DNA of 49,541 nucleotides, from the NCBI GenBank assembly GCA_002238925.1, contig MPNH01000043.1, positions 1-49,541 on the forward strand. Direction: 5' to 3'. The stretch is from Spirochaetaceae bacterium bin103. GTDB lineage: Bacteria; Spirochaetota; Spirochaetia; SZUA-6; Bin103. The position numbers were made by a program, and so were the translations under genes. Below the pieces are notes generated by a model. The model made no database searches and was not told the origin of the DNA. It saw nothing but the letters and a program-made list of their open reading frames with translations. Below are positions 1 through 9,771 of the stretch, in pieces. How positions within the stretch are numbered: the first letter of the stretch is position 1; the number at the start of each line of letters is the position of its first letter.

Positions 1-2450
1 CGAACTCGTCGGCGACGTCCGGAGCGGACTACACGGCTCCGAGCGGGACGTTGACGATCGCGGCCGGAGCAAGCAGCGGAACAATCACGATAGCGACGCT
101 GACGGACCAGGTGCTGGACCCCGGCGAGACGCTGGTGATGAAGCTGACGTCGGCGACCACGGACACGCGCCCGGTGACGGTGGACGTCACGGCGACGAAG
201 ACCACCACGATCGGCGAAGAGGACATGGTGGCAGTGTCGGTAGCGGCGGTGCTGGTGGAGGACGACGATCAGACACCGGAGGACGAGACGGCAGACAAAT
301 CGAGCGTGGCGGAAGGCGAGACGGCGAGCTTCGTGGTGACGCTGGACGGCACGGTGTCGGGCACGGTGAGCGTGCCGTATACAACGGCGGACGCGACGGC
401 GGAAGCGGGCGCCGACAAGGACTACACGGAAGCGAGCGGAACGCTGGAGTTCACGGCGGGACAGACCAGCAAGACGATCGAGGTGACGACGCTGGAGGAC
501 GTGCTCAACGAGGCGGACGAGACCTACACGCTGACGCTGACGAGCGTGACGGGGCCGGCCGGGGTGAAGCTGGGCACGGCGAGTGCGACAGGAACGATCA
601 AGGACGACGACGCGTTGACGGCGGCGCTGGGAACGACGTTTACGGCGAGCGTGTCGGAAGGCGGCGAAGCAACTTACGAGGTGGGCCTGAGCGGCGGCAC
701 GAGCACGGCGAACGTGGAAGTGAACTACGCGGTCGACACGAGTTCCTCGGCGACGGTCGGGGACGACTACACGGCGCCGAGCGGGAAGCTGACGATCACC
801 GCGGGAGAGAGTAGCGGAACGATCACGATAGCGACGCTGACGGACCAGGTGCTGGACCCCGGCGAGACGCTGGTGATGAAGCTGACGTCGGCGACCACGG
901 ACACGCGCCCGGTGACGGTGGACGCCACTGCGACGAAGACAACCACGATCCAGGAAGAGGGCATGGTGAAGGTGTCGGTCGGTGCGGTGCTGGTGGAAGA
1001 CGATCCGGAAACGCAGGACGTAAACGAGGCTGACGACAAGTCGAGCGTGGCGGAAGGCGAGACGGCAAGTTTCGTGGTGACGCTGGACGGCACGGTGTCC
1101 GGCACGGTGAGCGTGCCGTATACGACGGCGGGCGTGACGGCGGAGGCGGGCGCCACCAAGGACTACACGGAAGCGAGCGGAACACTGGAGTTCACGGCGG
1201 GACAGATTAGCAAGACGATCGACGTAACGACGCTGGAGGACACCCTCAACGAGGCGGACGAGACGTTTACGCTGACGCTGACCGGGGTGAGTGGAGTGAG
1301 CGGAGTGAGTCTTGGGACGGAGAGTGCGGCCACGGGAACGATTGAGGATGACGACCCGCTGACGGCGGCTCTGGGGACTCACTCGGAGGAGCCGAACGAG
1401 GGCGATGACGCGACGTTCGCGGTGGACCTGAGCGGCGGCACGAGCACGGCGAACGTGGAAGTGAACTACGCGGTCGACACGAGCTCCACGGCGACGTCCG
1501 GGACGGACTACACGGCTCCGAGCGGGAAGCTGACGATCACGGCGGGAGAGAGCAGCGGAACGATCACGATAGCGACGCTGACCGACCTGGTGCTCGATCC
1601 GAACGAGACGCTGGTGGTGAAACTGAGCTCCGCGACGACGGACACGCGCACGGTGACGGTGGACACCGCGGCCACCAGGACGGCCACGATAACCGACACC
1701 GCCTCAGTGAGTGTGTCGCTGAAGTCACCCGCCACGGTGGGGGGCCAGTCCGAAGGACGTTCGGACGCGCAGGATGGCCAGACCGGGACCTCCGCGGCAG
1801 AGGGCGAAACGGTGCAGTTCATCGTCGAACTGTCGGGTCAGGTGCAGGCTCCCGTGTCCGTGACCTACGCGACGGAAAATGGCACGGCACTATCCGGAAA
1901 CGACAAGGACTACACGGAAGCGAGCGGGACGCTGACGTTCACGTCTAGACAGACCAGCAAGACGATCGACGTGACGACGCTGGAAGACACCCTGAACGAG
2001 GCGGACGAGACGTTCACGATGAAGCTCACCGCGGTGACCGGACCGCAAGGCGTGAGCCTCGGAACGTCGACCGCGACCGGGACGATCGAGGACGACGACC
2101 CGTTGACGGCAGCGCTCGACACGACGGCGAAGACCGTTACGGAGGGGGCCGACGCGACCTTCGCGGTGAACCTGAGCGGCGGCACGAGCACTGGCGCGGT
2201 AGTGGTGGACTACGATCAGGACGCGAGTTCCACGGCGACATCCGGGAGCGACTACACGGCGCCGAGCGGCAAGCTGACGATCACGGCGGGAGAGAGCAGC
2301 GGAACGATCACTATCGCCACGCTGACCGACCAGGTGCTGGATCCGGGCGAGACACTGGTAGTGAAGCTGACCGGAGCGACCACGGTCGGCACGGCCGACG
2401 TGAACGCCGCGACGGCAACGGCCACGATCAATGACACCGGCATGGCCAAG
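1..2450 (+). repeat. Tandem ~741-bp coding repeats in the Calx-beta region
   Basis: The segment encoding GTSTANVEVNYAVDTSS begins at 691 and again at 1432 (741 bp apart), with a more diverged copy at 2176 (744 bp later). The window's first bases match the same unit, so at least one more copy lies upstream. Each unit encodes two Calx-beta modules. Neighbouring copies are nearly identical over long stretches, which suggests recent homogenisation or copy-number change by recombination. Confidence 0.85.
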
Positions 2451-5400
2451 GTGTCGGTGGGCGATGCGACGGCAACCGAGGGCGATAGCGTCGCCTTCGA
2501 AGTCGAACTCAGCTTCGAGGTGGCGAGCCCGGTGGAAGTGTCGTATGCAACCGCGGACGACACCGCCGAGGAAGGGGAAGGAAAGGACTACACCGAGGCA
2601 AGCGGAAAGCTCACCTTCGCGGTGGGGGACACCAGCAAGACGATCGAGGTTACGACCCTCGAGGACGCGTTGGACGAGGCAGACGAGGAGTTCACGCTGA
2701 CGCTGACGGCGGCGAATCTGCCGTCCGGGGTCAGTCTCGACGATGACGAGGCGACCGGCACGATCACCGACGACGACGAGGTGCCGGGCGCACCGACCGG
2801 CCTTTCGGGAGCGGGGGGGAACACCGAGGTCACGCTGCAGTGGTCGGCCCCCGGCAGTGCGGGTACGTCTGCCATCACCGGCTACGAGTACCGTTACAAG
2901 AGCGGCACGAACGACTACCCCGCCACGTGGACGTCAGCGGGCGGACCGACAGCCACCACAATCCCCGTGACCGGGCTCACCAATGACATTTTGCACTCGT
3001 TCCAGCTGCGGGCGGTGAGCGACGCCGGCGACGGCGAGGCAGCCGAGACCACCGCAACGCCGTTCTGGGACAACACCACCCCGCGGTTCACCAGCACCGC
3101 GACTCCGAGCGTGGCAGAGAACGTAAAGCTCGGGGTTACGCTGCAGGCCACCGACGACGACGGGGACGCGATTGTCGGATTTGCGATTACCGGCGGCGCG
3201 GACAGCGACATGTTCGCGATCGACGACAGTAGCGGGCTGCTGTTCGAGATCGCTCCCAACTTCGAGGATCCGAAGGACGTGGCGAGCACCACTCCGGCGA
3301 ACGACGCCGCCAACAACGAGTACGTCGTGGTGGTGACCGTGACCAGCGGTGCGGGCGATCGCGCCCTGACCGCGGAGCAGACGATCGTGGTGACGGTGAC
3401 CGACGCGGAAGAGCCGCCGCTGGCGCCCGGAGCGCCGGAAGTGGATACCGTGTCGATTACCAGCGTGCGGGTGCGTTGGCTGGCCCCGGCAAATACGGGA
3501 CCGCCGATCACCGACTACGACTACCGCTACCGCGTCAAGACGCCGCAGGGCGAGTGGCTGACGGTGGAAAACACCACGATCACTGCCCTGGAAGCGCTGA
3601 TTACCGGTCTGCAGGAGAACACCGAGTACCAGGTACAGGTGCGCGCCAACAACGGCGAGGGGACCGATGGGGGCGCATGGTCCGCATCGGGAGAGGGCGA
3701 GACCGAGGCGAATGCGTCGCCGCACTTCACCAGTTCGGCCACCTTCGAGATCGCCGAGAACAGCACCGCGGCGGTCGGCACGGTGACCGCGGCCGACACC
3801 GACAGCGAGGATGACGTGGAGGCCTACGCCATCGTCGGCGGCGTCGACAAGCTGTTGTTTGCGATCGACGCGACAGGAACCTTGAGCTTCAAGACCGCGC
3901 CGAACCACGAGGCGCCGCAGGACAAGCGCAGCACGACACCGTCGAATAGCGCCGGAAACAACGAGTACGTGCTGGTGGTGATGGCGGTCAGCGGCCAGAA
4001 CGAGCGCGAGAAAAGCTCGAAGCAGACCGTCGTCGTGACCGTGACCGATGAGGACGAGCCGCCACTGACGCCTGATGCGCCAACGGTGGTGCCGGCTTCG
4101 CCGACCAGCCTCACGGTGACGTGGAGCGACAAGACCGATGCGAGCCGCCCGGCGGCCAGCAAGTACGACTACCAGTACCGCGAAGTGGAGAACCCGCCCG
4201 GAAGCTGGACGACGGTGACCGACTACGCGACTACGAGCGTGACGATTACCGGTCTGACCAAGGAGACCGAGTACGAAGTGCAGGTCAAGGCGAAGAGTGA
4301 CGAGGGCGAAAGCGATTGGTCGGACTCCGATGAGGCCACGACGCCCGCAGCGCCGGTGGTGAAGCTGGTGCTCGATCCCGCTTCGATTGCCGAGGGCGGC
4401 ACCAGCACCGTGACCGCCACGGTAGACCCGGCGTTGGGCGCTGCGTTCGCGATCGAGGTGTCCGCGGCGGCGGACTTGGGAGTCGACGCCGACGTGTTCA
4501 CGCTGAGCGCGAACGTGACCCTGTCGTTCGCGGCCAACGAGACGGCGAGCACCGGCACGGTCACCATCGCTGCCGTGGACAACGCGGTCAACGAGGAAGA
4601 CAAGACCGTCACGGTGTCCGGGACCGCCTCCACCGCGGAAGTGGTGGCGCCGGGAGCGAAGACGCTCACCATCACCGACGACGACGTGCTGGCCAAGGTG
4701 GCCGCCCTGAAGACCACTCAGTGCGACCCGGACAGCGATCCGTCCAATTGCGTGGAGGAGGGCAACGATGCGCTGTTCCCGGTCACGCTGACCGGCGGCA
4801 CCACTACCGCCAACGTGGTGATCGACTACACGGTGACCAGCGACGACGCGACCGTGGACGTCGACTACACGGCGCCGAGCGGCAAGCTGACGATAGCTTC
4901 GGGCGAATCGACCGGGACGATTGCCGTCGAAACCAACGGCGACGATGACATCCTCGACCCGGGCGAAAGCCTGACCGTAACCCTGACCTCCGGCACCACC
5001 ACCGGGGGCGGTGTCGAGGTGAGCAGCACGCCGGCCACCATGACCATCGCCGACACCGGCCAGGTGACCCTGTCCGTGGCCGATGCGCAGGCCGCCGAGG
5101 GCAATGCCGTGAACTTCGCGGTGAAGTTGTCGCGCAAGGTGGCAAGTGGGGTGGAAGTGCCGTATGAGACCACCGACGGCACGGCGATATCCGGCACCGG
5201 CAAGGACTTCACCGCTGCGAGCGACTCGCTGACCTTCAGCGCGAACGTGAAGGTGATGACCGTGATGGTGGCCACGCTCGAGGATTCGCTCGACGAGTCG
5301 GACGAAGCATTTACGCTCACGCTCAAGGACGACTTCCTACCGACGGGCGTGACTATATCGGACGGCGTAGCCACCGGCACGATCCAGGACGACGACACCC

Positions 5401-7766
5401 GCGGCGTGACCGTGTCGTCCACCGCGCTGGAGGTCAAAAAGGGCGGAGAGAGCAAGTCCTATACGCTGCGCCTGCGCAGCCAGCCAACCGGCGACGTGGC
5501 CATCAACATCAACGGTCCGGGCGGCGGCGTATTGGTGTCGCCGACCCAGGTCACCTTCACGGCGCAGAACTGGAACAGTACGAAGACGGTGGAGGTCAGC
5601 GCCACCACGGATGCCACGGCGGACACGACCGCGACCATCACGCACTCCGTAAGCGGCGCCGACTATGCCGGCGTGACGGCGGGCTCGGTCACGGTAACCA
5701 TCAAGGAGCGGACGAGTGTGGGCCTCGGGGTTGAGCCCAACAACAACGTAGGATCCAACGGCGTCGCCAGCGCGAGGGGGGACCCCGCTGTGTACATCGA
5801 GGGTGACACCATCAGGTTCTTCGTGCTGCGCACTTCCTCGTCGCGTGACGCAGTGACCGTCGGGGTTAACGTGACTCAGGATGGCAACTTCATCGCGGGG
5901 AGTCCCCAAACTGTGGTGACGCTGTTGCCCAGCGAGGAAAAGAAGCACGTAATCGTTGACACGGAGGATGACGCGATTGTCGAGCCGGACGGCACGGTTA
6001 CCATAGCAATCAGCAGCTGCGATGACTGCGACGTGACCACCGGCGAATTGACGGTGCAGGTCCTGAACAACGACGCCAGGTTCGCCGTCGAGGATGCCGA
6101 GGCCGTGGAGAGTGACGGCCAGATCACGTTCAAGGTGACGAAGCGGGATTCTCTCCGGGTGCCGATGACGCTGCAGTACGAGACCCGCAACGGCTCGGCG
6201 ACCGCCGGCCAGGACTTCACGGCGCCCGACGAGGATGCAGTGCTGACGATTCGGTCGGAGGACGACAGCGCCACCATCACGATCCCGGTTACCGACGACT
6301 CCCTGGTGGAGGGCACCGAGTCGTTCAAGCTGAGAGTGTTCCACCCGGTGGACGCCAACGTGGACATGAGCGCCACCGGTACCATCAAGGATGACGATGC
6401 GGCGCTGGCCAAGGCGTGGCTGTCGCGCTTCGGACGCACGGTGGCGAGCCACGTGGTGGAAGCCGTGGACGCCCGGCTCACCGGCGAATTGGGTCCGGTG
6501 ACGCAGGTGACGCTGGGCGGTACCCAACTGCCGTCAGTGGTCGCCGAGCCGGAACCGCTTGCGGGGCAAGGCAGGCCGCACACCACCATGAAGGGCGACG
6601 CGTTCCTGGCCGGCAGCTCGTTCCAGTTGCTGGCGACCGACGCCGGTATCGAGGGTGCAGCCGCCACCGGGATCACCATGTGGGGCCGCGGTTCGGCCAC
6701 CGGGCTGCAGGGCCGCGACGAAACCGTGACCCTGAAGAATGGCTCGGTCGGCACCGGCACGATCGGCGTGGACTACGACTTCGGGTCCATTCTCACCGGC
6801 CTGGCGGTGGCGTACAGCAGCGGCGGTGCGGACTACACCCTGACGTCGGACGGCAAGCAGACGCGTTCGGATGAAGCGGCGAGTTGGCTGGTCAGCGCCC
6901 ACCCGTACGCGCGGGCGCAGATTATCGGCGACCGGCTGACCGCCTGGGGCCTGCTCGGCTACGGGCTCGGCCAGATGACCCTGGCCGCGGACATAGAGGA
7001 CGAAGAGACCGGCATCTCGATGATGATGGGCGCGTTGGGCCTGCGCGGCGTGCTGTCGCCGGAGACCAACCGCTTCGGCCTGACCGCCAAGACCGACATC
7101 TTCGTGACCCGCTTGACGGCGGGCGAAGGCGCCACCGTGGAAACCGGCGCTCACCGCGCCCGGCTGCTGGCGGAGGGCACCTACCGGATGGACTTCGGAA
7201 CAGGCGGCGTGCTCGTTCCGCGGCTGGTGACCGGCGTGCGCTACGACTTCGGCGACGCCGAGACCGGCTTCGGTGCCGAGATGGGCGGCGGGGTGACCTA
7301 CACCTATCCGCAGTGGGGACTGACCGCGGCAGCCAACCTGCGCGTACTGCTGACCCACCAGGACAGCGGCTTCGAGCAGTGGGGCGGCGGCGGATCGCTG
7401 CGCGTCACGCCGGGAGCCGCCGGGCTCGGCCCGTCGGTGGCGGTCGGCACCTCGCTGGGAGCGCCGGCCAGCGGTACCCAGCGCCTGTGGACCAGCGGTG
7501 TGGCGGTCGGCTCGGGACCGTCAGGCGCACCGGGGGCGAACCTCAACGCCGAGATGGGCTACGGGCTGGCCGTGGCCGACGGCGGCGGGATGCTCACTCC
7601 CTACGTTGGCATGGCGGTGGCGGAGAAGGGCGAGCGCGCGTTCCGCCTCGGCAGCCGCCTCAGCGTCGGCCCCGCGTTCAGTCTGAGCGTGCAGGGCGAG
7701 CGGCGCGAGGAAACCGCCAGCGACGCCACCCACGGCGTATCGATAAACGGCGCCCTGCGCTGGTAG
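1..7766 (+). CDS. Giant Calx-beta/Fn3/cadherin-like autotransporter, 5' end outside window
   Basis: The reading frame is open from base 3, so the start and any signal peptide lie upstream. Numbering from the in-frame TTG at base 51, residues 1-900 hold Calx-beta-type modules, recognised by repeated endings such as GTIEDDDPLTAAL and blocks such as DYTAPSGKLTI. Fn3-like domains at about 910-1003, 1125-1222 and 1339-1432 alternate with cadherin-like domains at about 1010-1120 and 1223-1333. More Calx-beta-like modules run to about 2115. The last 370 residues are glycine/aromatic-rich amphipathic beta strands ending SINGALRW, as in autotransporter barrels. Such modules typically bind calcium and mediate adhesion, so I infer a surface-exposed outer-membrane adhesin. 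No RTX nonapeptides or protease triad are visible. Domain types are from pattern recognition; ligand and export route are inferred. Confidence 0.85.
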   Translation, partial: NSSATSGADYTAPSGTLTIAAGASSGTITIATLTDQVLDPGETLVMKLTSATTDTRPVTVDVTATKTTTIGEEDMVAVSVAAVLVEDDDQTPEDETADKSSVAEGETASFVVTLDGTVSGTVSVPYTTADATAEAGADKDYTEASGTLEFTAGQTSKTIEVTTLEDVLNEADETYTLTLTSVTGPAGVKLGTASATGTIKDDDALTAALGTTFTASVSEGGEATYEVGLSGGTSTANVEVNYAVDTSSSATVGDDYTAPSGKLTITAGESSGTITIATLTDQVLDPGETLVMKLTSATTDTRPVTVDATATKTTTIQEEGMVKVSVGAVLVEDDPETQDVNEADDKSSVAEGETASFVVTLDGTVSGTVSVPYTTAGVTAEAGATKDYTEASGTLEFTAGQISKTIDVTTLEDTLNEADETFTLTLTGVSGVSGVSLGTESAATGTIEDDDPLTAALGTHSEEPNEGDDATFAVDLSGGTSTANVEVNYAVDTSSTATSGTDYTAPSGKLTITAGESSGTITIATLTDLVLDPNETLVVKLSSATTDTRTVTVDTAATRTATITDTASVSVSLKSPATVGGQSEGRSDAQDGQTGTSAAEGETVQFIVELSGQVQAPVSVTYATENGTALSGNDKDYTEASGTLTFTSRQTSKTIDVTTLEDTLNEADETFTMKLTAVTGPQGVSLGTSTATGTIEDDDPLTAALDTTAKTVTEGADATFAVNLSGGTSTGAVVVDYDQDASSTATSGSDYTAPSGKLTITAGESSGTITIATLTDQVLDPGETLVVKLTGATTVGTADVNAATATATINDTGMAKVSVGDATATEGDSVAFEVELSFEVASPVEVSYATADDTAEEGEGKDYTEASGKLTFAVGDTSKTIEVTTLEDALDEADEEFTLTLTAANLPSGVSLDDDEATGTITDDDEVPGAPTGLSGAGGNTEVTLQWSAPGSAGTSAITGYEYRYKSGTNDYPATWTSAGGPTATTIPVTGLTNDILHSFQLRAVSDAGDGEAAETTATPFWDNTTPRFTSTATPSVAENVKLGVTLQATDDDGDAIVGFAITGGADSDMFAIDDSSGLLFEIAPNFEDPKDVASTTPANDAANNEYVVVVTVTSGAGDRALTAEQTIVVTVTDAEEPPLAPGAPEVDTVSITSVRVRWLAPANTGPPITDYDYRYRVKTPQGEWLTVENTTITALEALITGLQENTEYQVQVRANNGEGTDGGAWSASGEGETEANASPHFTSSATFEIAENSTAAVGTVTAADTDSEDDVEAYAIVGGVDKLLFAIDATGTLSFKTAPNHEAPQDKRSTTPSNSAGNNEYVLVVMAVSGQNEREKSSKQTVVVTVTDEDEPPLTPDAPTVVPASPTSLTVTWSDKTDASRPAASKYDYQYREVENPPGSWTTVTDYATTSVTITGLTKETEYEVQVKAKSDEGESDWSDSDEATTPAAPVVKLVLDPASIAEGGTSTVTATVDPALGAAFAIEVSAAADLGVDADVFTLSANVTLSFAANETASTGTVTIAAVDNAVNEEDKTVTVSGTASTAEVVAPGAKTLTITDDDVLAKVAALKTTQCDPDSDPSNCVEEGNDALFPVTLTGGTTTANVVIDYTVTSDDATVDVDYTAPSGKLTIASGESTGTIAVETNGDDDILDPGESLTVTLTSGTTTGGGVEVSSTPATMTIADTGQVTLSVADAQAAEGNAVNFAVKLSRKVASGVEVPYETTDGTAISGTGKDFTAASDSLTFSANVKVMTVMVATLEDSLDESDEAFTLTLKDDFLPTGVTISDGVATGTIQDDDTRGVTVSSTALEVKKGGESKSYTLRLRSQPTGDVAININGPGGGVLVSPTQVTFTAQNWNSTKTVEVSATTDATADTTATITHSVSGADYAGVTAGSVTVTIKERTSVGLGVEPNNNVGSNGVASARGDPAVYIEGDTIRFFVLRTSSSRDAVTVGVNVTQDGNFIAGSPQTVVTLLPSEEKKHVIVDTEDDAIVEPDGTVTIAISSCDDCDVTTGELTVQVLNNDARFAVEDAEAVESDGQITFKVTKRDSLRVPMTLQYETRNGSATAGQDFTAPDEDAVLTIRSEDDSATITIPVTDDSLVEGTESFKLRVFHPVDANVDMSATGTIKDDDAALAKAWLSRFGRTVASHVVEAVDARLTGELGPVTQVTLGGTQLPSVVAEPEPLAGQGRPHTTMKGDAFLAGSSFQLLATDAGIEGAAATGITMWGRGSATGLQGRDETVTLKNGSVGTGTIGVDYDFGSILTGLAVAYSSGGADYTLTSDGKQTRSDEAASWLVSAHPYARAQIIGDRLTAWGLLGYGLGQMTLAADIEDEETGISMMMGALGLRGVLSPETNRFGLTAKTDIFVTRLTAGEGATVETGAHRARLLAEGTYRMDFGTGGVLVPRLVTGVRYDFGDAETGFGAEMGGGVTYTYPQWGLTAAANLRVLLTHQDSGFEQWGGGGSLRVTPGAAGLGPSVAVGTSLGAPASGTQRLWTSGVAVGSGPSGAPGANLNAEMGYGLAVADGGGMLTPYVGMAVAEKGERAFRLGSRLSVGPAFSLSVQGERREETASDATHGVSINGALRW

Positions 7767-7784
7767 GGCGCCGCTGCCGGCAGC

Positions 7785-8402
7785 TCAGTCGCCGTAGCGG
7801 GCGCGCAGCGGCGGCGACAGCCGCAGCATCCACTGCATGCGTTCGAGGTGGTCGAGCCACTGCTCCACCTCGGCGCTGACCTCGGCGTCCGGCGGCGGCA
7901 CCAGGCCGACATCGCAGGCCGCGCCCAGTTCGCGCTGCGCCTTGCGGCGGTAGGTCACCAGCATGCGGTCGCCGGTGCGGCCCACCTCGAAGAAGTCCTC
8001 GGACAGGCACACCGTTACCGGCACCCGCAGTGCGCCCAGGATGCGCAGCTCATCGGCCAACTCGCTGTCGTCAATCCGCTCCGCGAAACGCAGGTCGACC
8101 ACCTGTGCACCGGCGGCGTCGTTCGCGGCCGCCGCGAGGTGACGCAGAATCGGTCCCTGCCGCACGCAGTCGCCGCACCAGATGCCGCTCAAGCACAGCA
8201 GGTTCATGCGCCGGGTGAACTGGCCGAGGCGGCGGCGCTGCGCGTCGTCCACCTGCACCGTGGCGTCCATGGTCTGCCAGCGCGTGCGGTGGTTATCCGG
8301 GCCGGAAGCGAGATAATCGTCGTAAGGCAGCGCGCTTGCGAAACTGGAGCGCCAGAACTCCTGGCGTATGTCGCGGTACTTGCTGTCATTGGAATCTGCC
8401 AT
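7785..8402 (-). CDS. Thioredoxin-family protein with WCGDC motif
   Basis: A protein of 205 residues. The central motif LSGIWCGDCVRQGP at about residues 72-85 is a thioredoxin CxxC active site, followed by a plausible thioredoxin core (VVDLRFAER, then LGALRVPVTVCLSED, which supplies the cis-proline region). The N-terminal 65 residues are an extra helical segment. I chose the ATG at 8402; an in-frame GTG at 8420 is possible. There is no signal peptide, so it is probably a cytoplasmic disulfide reductase or sensor of the thioredoxin_9 type. It lies tail to tail with the autotransporter gene, 18 bp apart. The substrate is unknown. Confidence 0.75.
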   Translation of the reverse strand: MADSNDSKYRDIRQEFWRSSFASALPYDDYLASGPDNHRTRWQTMDATVQVDDAQRRRLGQFTRRMNLLCLSGIWCGDCVRQGPILRHLAAAANDAAGAQVVDLRFAERIDDSELADELRILGALRVPVTVCLSEDFFEVGRTGDRMLVTYRRKAQRELGAACDVGLVPPPDAEVSAEVEQWLDHLERMQWMLRLSPPLRARYGD

Positions 8403-8487
8403 GCCGCCATCATAGCGCACAACGCGCCGTTGCCGCGTGGCAGTTGCCCCGCTGCGGCAACCGCTCCTGCGTCCGCAACCGCTGCCG

Positions 8488-9657
8488 CTACCGCGGCGGC
8501 GGAGTGACGCGGTGCACCGGTTCCGGGTAGGCCGGGTGGAACGCCGAGCGGCTGCGCGTATGCACCCGCACCGGGGCGGGCGCCGGTTCCCGGTTCAACG
8601 CCGCCACCGCCTCCGCCACCGCCCGGTCGATGAGCCGTTCTAGCGCGCCGGCATCCATCTCCACGCGTGCGTTGACGATAATCGTGAGCCGGGCGCCGGC
8701 GAGGTCCGGCAACTGTGCCCGCCACGCATCGTGCTCCCGGCGGGCGCCGCCCGTGAGGTCGGCGCCCGTGATGCTCACCTTGGCGTCGCGGTAGTGGTCG
8801 CGAACCAGGAACTTGAGGTGGCCGACGGCGCCGTTTGCGCTCCGCACCGCGTCCACCGTCCGCGCGATCACCGCGCGCGCCGCCTCCGTGGCACGCCCCT
8901 CGACGCCGGCAAGTTCCACTTCGCGGTCGTTCCACGCCAGCGCTGCCTCGGCGGCCCCGTAGCGGTCGTAGTCCACTTCCACGCCGGCCAGCAGGGCGTC
9001 TTCCGGCGCCGCGGCATCCCCGCTAGCCGACGCCGCGTCGATGTGCCGCACCCAGGCGGCCACCCCAGCCGCCGTGCGCGAGTCCTGGACCAGCACGCGC
9101 GGCCCCGGCAAGGCGGCCTGCAACGCAGCCGTCAGCCCGGCCCGGTCGCCGTCGGCGGCCGCCAGGTCCGCGCGGGAGGCGACCAGCAGCGGCGTCTCCG
9201 CCAACTGGCGCTCGAACAGGTAGTCCAGCGCCGGATTCGTCCACGGCAAAGGCCGCCCCGCCAGGAAGTCGACCAACAGGCGGGCGTCGGCCAGCACCGT
9301 GAGCGTCACCGCTTGCAGCGCCACCTCGCGGCGCAGCAGCAGCGGGTTGACCACGGTGCGGGCGATGTCCACGCAGGAGCCCACCGCCTCGGCGAACACG
9401 TACTCGGCGCCGTCCGCCGCCAGCGCCGCGATGCGCTCCACCAGCTCCGGGTAGCGGCAGCAGAAGCAGCCGCCGGTGACCTCCGCGACCGCCACCATCC
9501 CGGTGCCGGCCAGCGCGCCGGTGTCGACCAGCATCTCGCCCTGGTCGTTGGTCACCACCGCTGTCCGCACACCGCGGTCGCGCAGCAGTTGGCAGGCGCT
9601 CGCGATGGCCGTGGTCTTGCCGCTGCCCAGAAAACCGCCGACCAAGTGCAGTTGCAT
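8488..9657 (-). CDS. CobW/P47K-family GTP-binding protein
   Basis: A protein of 389 residues starting MQLHLVGGFLGSGKTT. Residues 11-16 (GSGKTT) are the Walker A loop, VTNDQG follows at about 35-40, and the metal-binding G-C-x-C-C motif typical of COG0523 GTPases is at residues 63-67 (GCFCC). Family members deliver metals or assist cobalamin enzymes. The P47K-like C-terminal part (HLKFLVRDHYRDAKVSITG) replaces the usual CobW_C domain. It is divergent from formate-tetrahydrofolate ligase, with the one-carbon/corrinoid-type cluster 4 kb away. A role in corrinoid enzyme maintenance is therefore plausible but inferred. The much longer open frame upstream (to 11559) is only the antisense shadow of fhs. 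Confidence 0.8.
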   Translation of the reverse strand: MQLHLVGGFLGSGKTTAIASACQLLRDRGVRTAVVTNDQGEMLVDTGALAGTGMVAVAEVTGGCFCCRYPELVERIAALAADGAEYVFAEAVGSCVDIARTVVNPLLLRREVALQAVTLTVLADARLLVDFLAGRPLPWTNPALDYLFERQLAETPLLVASRADLAAADGDRAGLTAALQAALPGPRVLVQDSRTAAGVAAWVRHIDAASASGDAAAPEDALLAGVEVDYDRYGAAEAALAWNDREVELAGVEGRATEAARAVIARTVDAVRSANGAVGHLKFLVRDHYRDAKVSITGADLTGGARREHDAWRAQLPDLAGARLTIIVNARVEMDAGALERLIDRAVAEAVAALNREPAPAPVRVHTRSRSAFHPAYPEPVHRVTPPPR

Positions 9658-9771
9658 GCGGCGATTGTGCCCGGCGAGCACGCCTGGGGTCAAAGCAAGC
9701 GCCGAGCGGGGTGAGCAGAGTGAGCGGGGCCTGCTCGGAGGCGTGCTATCTGCTATGGTGCAGCCTGAGCA

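Noticed and set aside
1..2450. CRISPR-like array from the regular repeats
   Set aside because: The repeats are about 741 bp long, coding and contiguous, with no short repeat/spacer structure. No cas gene is present.
1..7766. RTX toxin or serine-protease autotransporter
   Set aside because: No GGxGxD nonapeptide repeats and no GDSGGP-type site are visible; the repeats fit Calx-beta, Fn3 and cadherin-like domains.
7767..7784. Terminator between the convergent autotransporter and thioredoxin-like genes
   Set aside because: The palindrome GCTGCCGGCAGC near 7775 has no loop or T tract and is too short to call.
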